Assembly: GCA_045600845.1 (NCBI GenBank)
Contig: JAZRYR010000022.1
Coordinates: 1-53,788 of the forward strand
Length of the DNA stretch: 53,788 bases
Direction: 5' to 3'
From: RGIG5612 sp045600845
Lineage (GTDB): Bacteria > Bacillota > Clostridia > Lachnospirales > Lachnospiraceae
The notes under the pieces are model-generated. The model had not been told where the DNA came from. It made no database searches and saw nothing but the letters and a program-made list of their open reading frames with translations. A program made the position numbers and the translations under genes. Of this stretch, positions 15,792-23,693 are shown one piece after another. The first letter of the stretch is position 1; each line of letters begins with the position of its first letter.

Positions 15792-17078
15792 CTATTTTCT
15801 TTTTTTAGCAAATACTGCTGTTCCTGCCAATGCGCCGATGCAGAGGAAGGAAAGTGTTATCCACAGGAATACATTGCTGTTATCTCCTGTTTTCAGGACT
15901 GCTGCTTCCTCTTTTGTCCACTTTGCATATACCGTAGTATCTTCGCGAATCTCAGTACCAAAGTCAAATTTAACCGATAATTTACTATCTGCATACCAGC
16001 CTTCAAATTTATAGCCGTCTGCTTCCGGTGCTTCCGGCATGGTTGCCTTACCGCCCTCCTTTACGGTCTGTGGCTTAACCTGTGTGCCGTGACCGTTCAT
16101 CTCGAACGTTACCTTGTATTCTTCTTTTACTGGTGCTTCGGTCCACTTTGCATATACCGTGGTGTTTTCGAGAATCTCCTTATCAAAATCAAATTCATTT
16201 GATAATGCTTCGTCTGCGTACCAGCCTTCAAATTTATAGCCGTCTGCTTCCGGTGCTTTCGGCATGGTTGCCTTACAGCCTTCTTTAACCTTCTGTGCCT
16301 CTACCTGTGTGCCGTGGCCGTTCATCTCGAACGTTACCTCGTACTCTTCTTTTTCTGGTGGTTCAGGTTCTTTTGCGGTCCACTTTGCATATACCGTGGT
16401 GTTTTCGAGAATCTCCTTATCAAAATCAAATTCATTTGATAATGCTTCGTCTGCGTACCAGCCTTCAAATTTATAGCCGTCTGCTTCCGGAGCTTTCGGC
16501 ATGGTTGCCTTACAGCCTTCTTTAACCTTCTGCTCCTCTACCTGTGTGCCGTGGCCGTTCATCTCGAACGTTACAATATATTCAGAAATCGGAGCTACTA
16601 CTGTAAAGGTAATTGTTTTAGCAGTCTCCAATGGCAACTTAGCCCATGAAGAATCTGTAACACTCACGCTATTAACTCCGAGAGTATACTCACCTGCAGG
16701 TAAATTGCCAGGAACAGAAAAAACAAATTTAGACAATACAGTTGTATCTGTACAATTGCCTGGATTCATATAGGCAAATTTACCTGTATCAACATTATAT
16801 GCAGAAAGTCCTAAATTGCCGCCCTGAATTTCTGAAATAGTAATTCTAGTATCCTGAGATTCACCTTTACCAGAGAAGAGAATCGGGACGATCGCTTGGT
16901 TTGTGCCGACTGTCATTGTAATGGTAGTATCAGTGCCTGCGGTTATCTCAGTTTGATCGAGAGATAGAGATATTTGAGCTCCATCTCCTTCAGTAGCAAA
17001 AGCCACTGTACACATTCCAAGACAAAGAGCAAGGCAGAGAATCAAACATACAATGGAACGATTTTTAAATATTTTCAT
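15792..17078 (-). CDS. wall-anchored protein with a cohesin-like domain and three InlB repeats
   Basis: The protein of about 428 residues has a signal peptide ending TVAFA, a beta-rich domain (about 33-165) with DTGKFAYMN, LPAGEYTLGVNSVSV and TITFTVV, then three nearly identical InlB B-repeats (VTFEMNGHGTQV to TTVYAKWT). It ends in a KTGD-type sorting signal, a membrane helix and KKRK. The beta-rich domain is similar in layout to cohesins; this is a weak but plausible call. The gene starts at 17078 after GGAGGT, 25 bp after a gene whose product ends in a dockerin. I infer it is the wall scaffold that holds that enzyme. It is co-transcribed, hence probably under the same switch. Confidence 0.8.
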   Translation of the reverse strand: MKIFKNRSIVCLILCLALCLGMCTVAFATEGDGAQISLSLDQTEITAGTDTTITMTVGTNQAIVPILFSGKGESQDTRITISEIQGGNLGLSAYNVDTGKFAYMNPGNCTDTTVLSKFVFSVPGNLPAGEYTLGVNSVSVTDSSWAKLPLETAKTITFTVVAPISEYIVTFEMNGHGTQVEEQKVKEGCKATMPKAPEADGYKFEGWYADEALSNEFDFDKEILENTTVYAKWTAKEPEPPEKEEYEVTFEMNGHGTQVEAQKVKEGCKATMPKAPEADGYKFEGWYADEALSNEFDFDKEILENTTVYAKWTEAPVKEEYKVTFEMNGHGTQVKPQTVKEGGKATMPEAPEADGYKFEGWYADSKLSVKFDFGTEIREDTTVYAKWTKEEAAVLKTGDNSNVFLWITLSFLCIGALAGTAVFAKKRK

Positions 17079-17103
17079 AATTTTAATACCTCCATATTTT
17101 ATT

Positions 17104-20100
17104 TTAATTCCAATTGAAACCTGTGTCATTAACCCAAGAAAGCATGATTGCAGCTGCGTCGCTCATGTTATCACCCTCGTCAACATCAGCAGCAAATACA
17201 GCAACACCTTCTAAAGGCTCTTCGTTTACCCAACTTAACATAAGTACCTGTGCATCTCCCATATCAATAACACCGTTTAAATCAGCGTCACCTCTTAGGG
17301 CGATGTGAAGCGAAAATTTTCCGGATAGCTTTGAAAAGTCAAATCCATAAGTACCGTCATCACGTTGTACCGCAGTGAGACGTTCATATCCGCCGTTTGA
17401 TAACTCAGCAACAACTACGCATGCCAAATCGCTTTGAACAATGAGATTTTCAGCATCAAACCTATACGTAGCTCCTTCATTATACAAGTTATGAACTTCC
17501 GGTGTAGGGTCCTCGCTGCCACCTTCACCCTTTACAAAGATGTAAACTTTTCCAAGACCGCTTTCGGAACCACTTGCTTTGAAGGTTCCGGCTGCAGAGC
17601 CGATGAAGTAATCTTTCTGATTATACGGATAGGATACATGATTACCTTCGGTATAGCCAAAGCCGCCTGCGTTGTAGCTTGTAGCACTGGTTTTGATATA
17701 TGGGTTGCTTTGGTTTTGAGCATCTACCTTCAGAACGTTTTTGCCGTTCTGCAGGCCGATGGTTGTCTTACTGGAAGCTTCAACTGCCGTCCATTCCGCA
17801 CTGCCGAGATCATCCTGCTGAATCTTGTTTTCTGCTACATTTACCTTTACTGTTGCAAAAGAATTGCTGTTGTTATTGGCAAGAGCAACGCCCTGGCCGT
17901 CCTTAACGGTAACGATCAGGTAGGTTTCACCCATCTCGAAGTGATCCGTTAAGGTGTAAACAGTTTCCCCTGTCGGTATCTCAGGTTCTTTTTCGGTCCA
18001 CTTTGCATATAACGTGGTGTCTGCATTGATTTTGCTTGCAAAGTTGAATTCCTCTGATAATTCTATGTCTGCATACCAGCCTCCGAAGTCATAGCCGTCT
18101 GCTGTTGGAGCTGTCGGCTCCTGTGCTGTCTGGCCAGCTGTTACCTTCTGTGCTTCTACCTGGGTGCCGTGGCCGTTCATCTCGAACGTTACCTCGTACT
18201 CTTCCGGTGTAGGGTCCTCGCTGCTTCCTTCACCCTTTACAAAGATGTAAACTTTACCAAGACCGCTTCCGGAACCACTTGCTTTGAAGGTTCGGGCTGC
18301 AGAACCGATGAAGTAATCTTTCTGATGATGCGGATAGGATACATGGTTACCTGCGGTATAGCCAAACCCGCCTGCGTTGTAGCTTGTAGCATCAGTTTTG
18401 ATAGATGGTGTGCCGCTGCCATTAATCTTCAGAACGTTGCTTCCGTTCTTCAGGCCGATGGTTGTCTTGCTGGATGCCTCGACTGCCGTCCATTCCGCTT
18501 TATCAAGGCCGTCCTGCTGAATCTTCTTATCAGCTACGGTAACCTTTTCTGTTGCAAAAGTACTGCTGTTGTTGGCAAGAGCAACGCCCTGGCCATCGAT
18601 TACGGTTACGATCAGGTAGATTTCCCCCATCTTAAATTGATCCGTTAAGGTGTAAACAGTTTCCCCTGTCGGTATCTCAGGTTCTTTTTCGGTCCACTTT
18701 GCATATACCGTGGTGTCTTCATTGATTGTGCTTGCAAAGTTGAATACCTCTGATAATTCTGTGTCTGCATACCAGCCTCCGAAGTCATAGCCGTCTGCTG
18801 TTGGGGCTGTCGGCTCCTGTGCTGTCTGGCCGGCTGTTACCCTCTGTGCTTCTACCTGGTTGCCGTGGCCGTTCATCTCGAACGTTACCTCGTACTCTTC
18901 CGGTGTAGGTTCCTCGCTACCACCCTCGTCAGTTACGATAAGATTGATGACCGCGCTTCTCGTGTATTGTGATCCGTATTGGTTCTTATTCGAAATCGTT
19001 ACTTTCGTCTCGCCCTCTTTAAGGCCTTTAATAACGACATCCTTTGTCGCACCCTTGCCAATGTTCACTGTAGCCGGATTCGCACTTGCGATTCCGTTGT
19101 TCTCAAAAGTGGTCGTGAAATCGTAAGAATCATTTTCAGAGCCGTTGGTTACATGAACGGTGACACTCTCGCCGACTGCTATGGTGACATCCTTGGAATA
19201 AGTCGTGCCGCCCTTTACAGGTGTTACGGAAATCTCATCGACCGGCTCTTCCGGTGTCGGGTCTTCGCTGCCTTCTCCCTTTACAAAGATGTAAACTTTA
19301 CCAAGACCGCTTTCGGAACTGCTTGCTTTGAAAGTTTCGTCCCCGGATCCAATGAAATAATCCTTTGCAGGGTCGCCATATGGATAGGATACATGGTTAC
19401 CTTCGGTATAGCCAAAGCCGCCTGCGTTGTAGCTCGTACCACTGGTTTTGATATATGGTGATCTGCTGTTGCTGGCATCTACCTTCAGAACGTTGCTTCC
19501 GTTCTTCAGGCCGATGGTTGTCTGGCTGGAAGCTTCAACTGCCGTCCATTCCGCACTGCCGAGATCATCCTGCTGAATCTTGTTATCTGCTACCGTAACA
19601 TCTACTGTTGTAAAAGAATTGCTGCTGTTGTTTGCAAGAGCAACGCCCGAGCCATTGTCAACAGTAACGATCAGGTAGGTTTTACCCATCTCAAAGTGAT
19701 TCGTTAAGGTGTAAACGTTTTTTGTCTCCAGTGGTTCCGGAGTGTCTCCGCCTTTTTTAGTTACTTTAAGATTGATGACCACGCTTCTCGTGTATTGTGA
19801 TCCGTATTGGTTCTTATTCGAAATCGTTACTTTCGTCTCGCCCTCTTTAAGGCCTTTAATAACGACATCCTTTGTCGCACCCTCGCCAATGTTCACTGTA
19901 GACGGATCCGCACTTGCGATTCCGTTTTTCTCAAAAGTGGTCGTGAAATCGTAAGCGCTATTACTGGATTCGTTGGTTACATGAACGGTAATGCTCTCGC
20001 CGACTGCTATAGTGACACCCTTTGGATAAGTCGTGCCGCCCTGTTTAGGCGTTACGGATATCTCATCGACCGGCTTTTCCGGTGTCGGGTCTTCGCTGCC

Positions 20101-21057
20101 GCCATTCAGGGAAACCTTTGTAGGAGTTTCGACAACATTGCCGCTTTTGTCATAATAAGTAAGTGTAACGAAACCGTCCTCAATCGCAGCTACCAGGCCT
20201 TTGCCCTTAACGTTTGCGCTAAATCCGTATTCATTATCGCTCATGCAGCCAGCTGCAGCATAGGTGAAGTTAATCCCGGTGTTATTGATCTTGTCGGTGT
20301 AAACCTGATCGTAATGGTCGTTGCTGCTGCTGTGATTATGGCCCCACAGGAAGATTACATTCGGATAACCGTTCATGATTTCGATCATCTCTTTTGAGTA
20401 TTTCGCCGCTTTGCCATCATGGATCGTGGTGCTTTCACCGGACGTTCCACCATAGTAATGAAGCGGATAGTGACCGAGAACGAAGATTGGGCCATCATAA
20501 CTTTTGTGTTCTTCAAGGAAGCTACTCAGAGCGGTTCTTGTTGCTTCGGTGTATTCCTCGTACCCCTGCGTTGCACCAACGGAGTACAGGATGTAACCGT
20601 CGCCCTCCTGATAAGTACCTGCATCGGAGTAATTCTTTGTGGTCTGGTTTGTGTTATGAGAATAGCTTCCCGGATTGTACTCATGGTTGCCGCAGACATA
20701 GAAACCATTCTGGTTTACATTTGTACTGCTTTTAACAACATCCATGACCTTCTGAGCATTGCTCCAATAATCACTGGATCTTCCACTGCCTGGGCCAAGG
20801 TCACCGGTGAAGCCCATATTATCGAACTTGCTTCCGAGCTTTCCAGTCACCGTGTTGATCCAGTTGTCCAGACGTTTAGAAGAAGCATCGCCGCTCGTGT
20901 TATGGACATCGGAGGAAAATGCAACATACGTCACATTGTTCGGTGTTCCTGCCGCAAAAGCCGGGAGTGAGAAAAACACACTGCTTATAAGCACACAGAA
21001 CGCAAGAAACAGCTTAAGCACTGAACACATCCCGCGTTTTTTCTTGAATGACTTCAT
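17104..21057 (-). CDS. secreted metallophosphoesterase with tandem adhesive modules and a dockerin
   Basis: This 1317-residue protein has a signal peptide (1-35) and a calcineurin-like phosphoesterase domain (about 40-310) with all metal motifs: SSDVH (D50, H52), TGDLG, CGNHEY, LGHYPLH and WGHNH. Two Ig-like segments (about 332-431 and 607-709, DEISVTP...VHVTN), three copies of a YTLT...KVYIFVKGEG module (about 447-594, 802-942, 1034-1177) and two InlB repeats (about 722-789, 952-1020) follow. The C-terminus is a type I dockerin (about 1254-1313) with two calcium loops, GDADLNGVID and AADVDEGDNMSD. There is no sorting signal, so attachment through the dockerin is expected. Repeats are near-identical in DNA, so copy number could vary. 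The substrate is unknown; nucleotides or phosphorylated glycans are plausible. Confidence 0.9.
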   Translation of the reverse strand: MKSFKKKRGMCSVLKLFLAFCVLISSVFFSLPAFAAGTPNNVTYVAFSSDVHNTSGDASSKRLDNWINTVTGKLGSKFDNMGFTGDLGPGSGRSSDYWSNAQKVMDVVKSSTNVNQNGFYVCGNHEYNPGSYSHNTNQTTKNYSDAGTYQEGDGYILYSVGATQGYEEYTEATRTALSSFLEEHKSYDGPIFVLGHYPLHYYGGTSGESTTIHDGKAAKYSKEMIEIMNGYPNVIFLWGHNHSSSNDHYDQVYTDKINNTGINFTYAAAGCMSDNEYGFSANVKGKGLVAAIEDGFVTLTYYDKSGNVVETPTKVSLNGGSEDPTPEKPVDEISVTPKQGGTTYPKGVTIAVGESITVHVTNESSNSAYDFTTTFEKNGIASADPSTVNIGEGATKDVVIKGLKEGETKVTISNKNQYGSQYTRSVVINLKVTKKGGDTPEPLETKNVYTLTNHFEMGKTYLIVTVDNGSGVALANNSSNSFTTVDVTVADNKIQQDDLGSAEWTAVEASSQTTIGLKNGSNVLKVDASNSRSPYIKTSGTSYNAGGFGYTEGNHVSYPYGDPAKDYFIGSGDETFKASSSESGLGKVYIFVKGEGSEDPTPEEPVDEISVTPVKGGTTYSKDVTIAVGESVTVHVTNGSENDSYDFTTTFENNGIASANPATVNIGKGATKDVVIKGLKEGETKVTISNKNQYGSQYTRSAVINLIVTDEGGSEEPTPEEYEVTFEMNGHGNQVEAQRVTAGQTAQEPTAPTADGYDFGGWYADTELSEVFNFASTINEDTTVYAKWTEKEPEIPTGETVYTLTDQFKMGEIYLIVTVIDGQGVALANNSSTFATEKVTVADKKIQQDGLDKAEWTAVEASSKTTIGLKNGSNVLKINGSGTPSIKTDATSYNAGGFGYTAGNHVSYPHHQKDYFIGSAARTFKASGSGSGLGKVYIFVKGEGSSEDPTPEEYEVTFEMNGHGTQVEAQKVTAGQTAQEPTAPTADGYDFGGWYADIELSEEFNFASKINADTTLYAKWTEKEPEIPTGETVYTLTDHFEMGETYLIVTVKDGQGVALANNNSNSFATVKVNVAENKIQQDDLGSAEWTAVEASSKTTIGLQNGKNVLKVDAQNQSNPYIKTSATSYNAGGFGYTEGNHVSYPYNQKDYFIGSAAGTFKASGSESGLGKVYIFVKGEGGSEDPTPEVHNLYNEGATYRFDAENLIVQSDLACVVVAELSNGGYERLTAVQRDDGTYGFDFSKLSGKFSLHIALRGDADLNGVIDMGDAQVLMLSWVNEEPLEGVAVFAADVDEGDNMSDAAAIMLSWVNDTGFNWN

Positions 21058-21137
21058 ATACGTATTGTCCTTTCAAAATTTCTTTAATCGTTGCCAAAGT
21101 ATCCCTCCGGAAAAGGGAGGATACCATACATTACTTC

Positions 21138-21224
21138 CTATCCCCCTCTCAGTTCATCCGAACACCTCATAGGGTTCATCGTATCCAATGTTTTCCGTAT
21201 TCTCTTTCCCCTGTTGGTATTCAT
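21138..21224 (-). CDS. 28-residue leader ORF before the phosphoesterase gene
   Basis: The frame MNTNRGKRIRKTLDTMNPMR... has an unusually strong ribosome site (GGGGGGGTGAG) and ends 80 bp before the large gene. A short hairpin CCTCC/GGAGG lies in between (about 21106-21122). This arrangement suits a translated leader or attenuator, but a chance ORF cannot be excluded. Confidence 0.4.
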   Translation of the reverse strand: MNTNRGKRIRKTLDTMNPMRCSDELRGG

Positions 21225-21256
21225 TTTTTTCTCACCCCCCCCTTTATTGATTTTTT

Positions 21257-21286
21257 ATATTAAATTTGTCGTATTTCTTCTGTCCT
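21257..21286 (-). promoter_or_regulatory. possible fixed promoter upstream of the leader ORF
   Basis: On the minus strand there is AGGACA (21281-21286), an 18-bp spacer and TAATAT (21257-21262), matching consensus 4/6 in each box. A 15-bp palindrome TCAGGAA-A-TTCCTGA lies at 21300-21314. If active, this promoter would give some expression regardless of segment orientation. Confidence 0.35.
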
Positions 21287-21371
21287 ATTTTTTTGTTTTT
21301 CAGGAAATTCCTGATAATATGTTTTTCCCTTAAACCCTATCTGTGCGATCCACTTTCCGGACAATAAAAAA

Positions 21372-21419
21372 CACCTGTATGATGCAACATAATATGAATT
21401 ATGTTGCATCATACAGGTG
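21372..21419. repeat. 48-bp palindrome around inverted repeat C
   Basis: Two perfect 22-bp arms (CACCTGTATGATGC... and its complement) surround the 4-bp centre ATGA. The central 18 bp, ACATAATATGAATTATGT, is the recombination core. As DNA it could extrude a cruciform; as RNA it would be a very stable hairpin across the junction leading to the phosphoesterase operon. Confidence 0.9.
21381..21406 (-). repeat. inverted repeat C of invertible cassette 2
   Basis: This 26-bp site is the reverse complement of 21668-21693 with one mismatch. Its arms ACATAAT/ATTATGT are the same as in cassette 1, but the 4-bp spacer is TCAT (ATGA on the plus strand) instead of ACGC. Confidence 0.85.
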
Positions 21420-21667
21420 CCACTAAGGGGAGGGATAAGAAAGAAAGCCCCTACTCTCCCAGAAATAGGTACATCAAAACAAGCCTTGCCCTTTTAACCT
21501 TTGAACAGAAGGGATGAGGCTTTGCTGTTATTCCCTCTTTTATGATTTTCAATATATCGATTGCATTGGATGTCATACTTTTCTTCTTTAATCACTTGAT
21601 TTATACAAATCCGTGTGATAACATTTTTCAAGAATATGGAATTCGTATGCATTTTCATATTCGATTA
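21407..21667. other. invertible segment of cassette 2 (apparently OFF)
   Basis: This 261-bp segment has no convincing gene. It holds a nested hairpin (AAGCCT..CCCTT / AAGGG..AGGCTT, about 21480-21522) and a rightward promoter candidate at 21596-21624. Its right end, GATTACAACATGAT (21663-21676), matches the promoter-proximal left end of the cassette 1 segment. Its left end matches the promoter-distal right end of cassette 1. The segment thus appears flipped relative to cassette 1, with its promoter pointing away from the phosphoesterase operon. Confidence 0.65.
21596..21624 (+). promoter_or_regulatory. promoter candidate in invertible segment 2
   Basis: TTGATT (21596-21601), a 17-bp spacer and TGA-TAACAT (extended -10; hexamer 21619-21624) point right toward repeat D and the terminator. 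The position, about 44 bp inside the repeat, mirrors that of the cassette 1 promoter. Both boxes are only 4/6 matches. Confidence 0.4.
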
Positions 21668-21693
21668 CAACATGATTCATATTATGTTGCATC
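21668..21693 (+). repeat. inverted repeat D of invertible cassette 2
   Basis: The core ACATGATTCATATTATGT pairs with repeat C in inverted orientation, with one arm mismatch and an identical TCAT spacer. Confidence 0.85.
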
Positions 21694-21718
21694 GTCGCCA
21701 ATAGGCGGCGCTTTTTTT
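21693..21718 (+). terminator. rightward terminator shielding recombinase 2
   Basis: The stem CGTCGCC/GGCGGCG has an AATA loop and seven T (21712-21718). It runs into the stop of the convergent recombinase, as in cassette 1. Confidence 0.8.
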
Positions 21719-22568
21719 ATATCACCAGACGCATCTGCTCCATGTACCGGCGATGTTCCTCACCGGTTGAAACGATATAGATCCGGGTCGTATTGACATT
21801 GCTATGTCCCAAGACATCTGCCAGCCTTGCGATGTCCTTTTCCAGACTGTAAAAGATCCTCGCAAACAGATGCCGGAGATTGTGCGGGAAGACCTTGCGT
21901 GGATCCACGTTCGCTTCCTCACACAGTCCTTTCATCTCGCGCCAGATGTTGGACCGGCTGACCGGCTGACCGGTCCGTGTCACGAATATACAGCCGGCAC
22001 TTATCTTTTGCCTGGAAATATACCTCAGCAGCTTCTTCCGTAGTTTTTTCAGCAGGAATATGGTTCGGGTCTTTCCTTTCATGGAAACGACTGCCTTTCC
22101 GTTTTCCACGGCTTCCACTGTAATATATGAAAGTTCGCTGACACGGATTCCCGTGCTGCAGATTGTCTGCAAGATCAAACATAACCTTTCCTTGTGCTTA
22201 TTCTCAGCAGTACGGCACAACCTTTCATACTCTGCACGTGTCAGTTCCTTCTCCTCCGGGCAGAACACCTCCTGCTGAAGCTTCAGGGTCCTGACCCTCA
22301 GCTCTATCCATCCGAGATAGCGGAACAGGCTGTTGATACTTGCCAGCATGGAATTGACACTGCGGACAGCATATCCTTCCTCTAACAGATGCTGCTTGTA
22401 TCCGATGACCGATTCCTTGGTCAGATATGTACCATCCATGTAGCTAACAAAAGCGGTAATATCTCGAACATACTTTTCAATCGTTGCATCACTTTTTTCC
22501 TCATCCTTAAGATGTCTTTGAAATCTTCCTATGATTTCTGAACTTATAAGTCTTACTTCCATTTGCAT
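21717..22568 (-). CDS. tyrosine site-specific recombinase of cassette 2
   Basis: This 283-residue paralogue of the recombinase at 1955-2800 has the same architecture and clear identity along its length. Catalytic residues are present: Arg in STGIRVSELSYI, Lys in KGKTRTIFL, HNLRH, LGHSN and TTRIYI. It starts after GGAGGT, and the 60 bp upstream also resemble those before recombinase 1, so the whole cassette was duplicated or acquired twice. It lies between the invertible segment and the HipA-like operon. It is intact although the island integrase is dead, which suggests selection for inversion rather than for mobility. Confidence 0.87.
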   Translation of the reverse strand: MQMEVRLISSEIIGRFQRHLKDEEKSDATIEKYVRDITAFVSYMDGTYLTKESVIGYKQHLLEEGYAVRSVNSMLASINSLFRYLGWIELRVRTLKLQQEVFCPEEKELTRAEYERLCRTAENKHKERLCLILQTICSTGIRVSELSYITVEAVENGKAVVSMKGKTRTIFLLKKLRKKLLRYISRQKISAGCIFVTRTGQPVSRSNIWREMKGLCEEANVDPRKVFPHNLRHLFARIFYSLEKDIARLADVLGHSNVNTTRIYIVSTGEEHRRYMEQMRLVI

Positions 22569-22780
22569 TTACCTCCGGGATTTGATGTGTAAATAGTTTA
22601 CCCGAAAAGTATGACCTGAAATGCAATATAAGAAACAAGGAAACAGTTTTATTATAAAACCTATTATTATATAGTGGCTATATGCTTTGATATATTAAGC
22701 CATCTTTTTACGGATGCCCATAGAGTATCTTCCCTTTTACAACACCATAGATATATCAAATTATTGTTTCATATTTTAAT

Positions 22781-22804
22781 TTTATTTGACAGACGTCAAA
22801 TAAA
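22781..22804. promoter_or_regulatory. operator O1 of the HipA-like operon
   Basis: A perfect inverted repeat TTTATTTGAC-AGAC-GTCAAATAAA lies just upstream of the promoter. Its core TTTGAC-N4-GTCAAA recurs at 22853-22872. Confidence 0.7.
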
Positions 22805-22815
22805 GTTAATTATCA

Positions 22816-22844
22816 TTGACTAATTCGCATTAAATATGTAAAAT
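22816..22844 (+). promoter_or_regulatory. promoter of the HipA-like operon
   Basis: TTGACT (22816-22821), a 17-bp spacer and TAAAAT (22839-22844), 5/6 matches in both boxes. It is bracketed by the two operators. Confidence 0.75.
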
Positions 22845-22852
22845 CTATTATA

Positions 22853-22872
22853 TATTTAACGTTCGTCAAACA
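22853..22872. promoter_or_regulatory. operator O2 of the HipA-like operon
   Basis: TATTTAAC-GTTC-GTCAAACA is a near copy of O1 (TTTRAC-N4-GTCAAA) between the -10 element and the ribosome site, where a bound repressor would block transcription. Confidence 0.6.
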
Positions 22873-22886
22873 GAAAGGTGGATATA

Positions 22887-23693
22887 ATGGCATTATACTT
22901 GGAAAAACAGGACCTTACATTCCTGAAATGGTCCCACATCAGAAGCTCCAGCGGGACAGCCGGAACATTTCTCAAATCGGAGTCTTCACTTAACGGAAGA
23001 AAGATATATTACAAACTGTCTAATTTCGACCCGGAAAAAGGCGTTGTAGGACATGAATGCATCAACGAAATCATCGTTGACCGGCTGCTGACCATCCTTG
23101 GAATCGAACATCTTTCCTACGATCTAATCTTCGCAGATATCGAGATCAACGGAAAAGTATTTACTACCTATCTATGTGCTTCGAAGGATTTCAAGAAAAA
23201 AGGTGAATCCAAAGCTTCTCTTGATGATTATTACCGGATCAATGCCCTTCCCGGCGAAAGTCCCTATGCATTCTGCAAAAGGAACAGGTGGCAGAAGTAT
23301 ATAGACGAAATGATAGCGGTCGATTACCTGATCCTCAACCGTGACCGGCATGGTGCAAACATAGAGATTCTTCGCAATGCAAGGGCAAAGACCATCCTGA
23401 TCGCTCCTCTTTTTGATCACGGTCTGTCCCTGCTGTTTAACTGTGATTCCGATGAGAAAGCAAGGGCATATGACGTACTTGAAAACAAACGCTGCCAGAA
23501 TTTCATCGGTTCGGGTTCCTGCTATGAGAACCTTTCCTTGATAGCTGACAAGAAAAAAGTATTCAGCGGAAAGCTTGTCCCTTCCGACAAAGACGTTCTG
23601 TTCGAAGGGCTTGACGGGATACTTTCTCCTGCCTTTATCGATGTCATCTGGAATATGATCTACGAGAGGTACAAAATATATGAAAGCCTATGA
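22887..23693 (+). CDS. HipA-like serine/threonine kinase
   Basis: This 268-residue kinase of the HipA/CtkA group has ATP-side KLSNFDPEKGVVGHECINEIIVDRLLTILG, catalytic loop LILNRDRHGANIEI and the metal-binding segment PLFDHGLSLL. The family includes toxin kinases that phosphorylate aminoacyl-tRNA synthetases or other translation proteins; the target here is unknown. I start at ATG 22887, five bases after AAAGGTGG; a GTG three codons earlier lies within that site. The next gene overlaps its end by 14 bp. The compact kinase-first operon and the double operator suggest an autoregulated toxin-antitoxin-like module that could stabilise the island. Confidence 0.8.
   Translation: MALYLEKQDLTFLKWSHIRSSSGTAGTFLKSESSLNGRKIYYKLSNFDPEKGVVGHECINEIIVDRLLTILGIEHLSYDLIFADIEINGKVFTTYLCASKDFKKKGESKASLDDYYRINALPGESPYAFCKRNRWQKYIDEMIAVDYLILNRDRHGANIEILRNARAKTILIAPLFDHGLSLLFNCDSDEKARAYDVLENKRCQNFIGSGSCYENLSLIADKKKVFSGKLVPSDKDVLFEGLDGILSPAFIDVIWNMIYERYKIYESL

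Noticed and set aside
16082..16525. Plus-strand frames across the InlB repeats
   Set aside because: They repeat because the real minus-strand gene repeats; no ribosome sites or protein motifs.
15800..20100. CRISPR-like array from regularly repeated DNA
   Set aside because: The repeats are long protein-coding modules in one frame, without short spacers or cas genes.
21426..21560. Possible cyclic-di-GMP-I riboswitch on the minus strand (GCAAAGCC and AAAGGGCAAGG segments)
   Set aside because: The two motifs occur in the wrong order and the conserved GGGCAAACC and tetraloop-receptor parts are missing; the sequence is explained by a nested symmetric hairpin.
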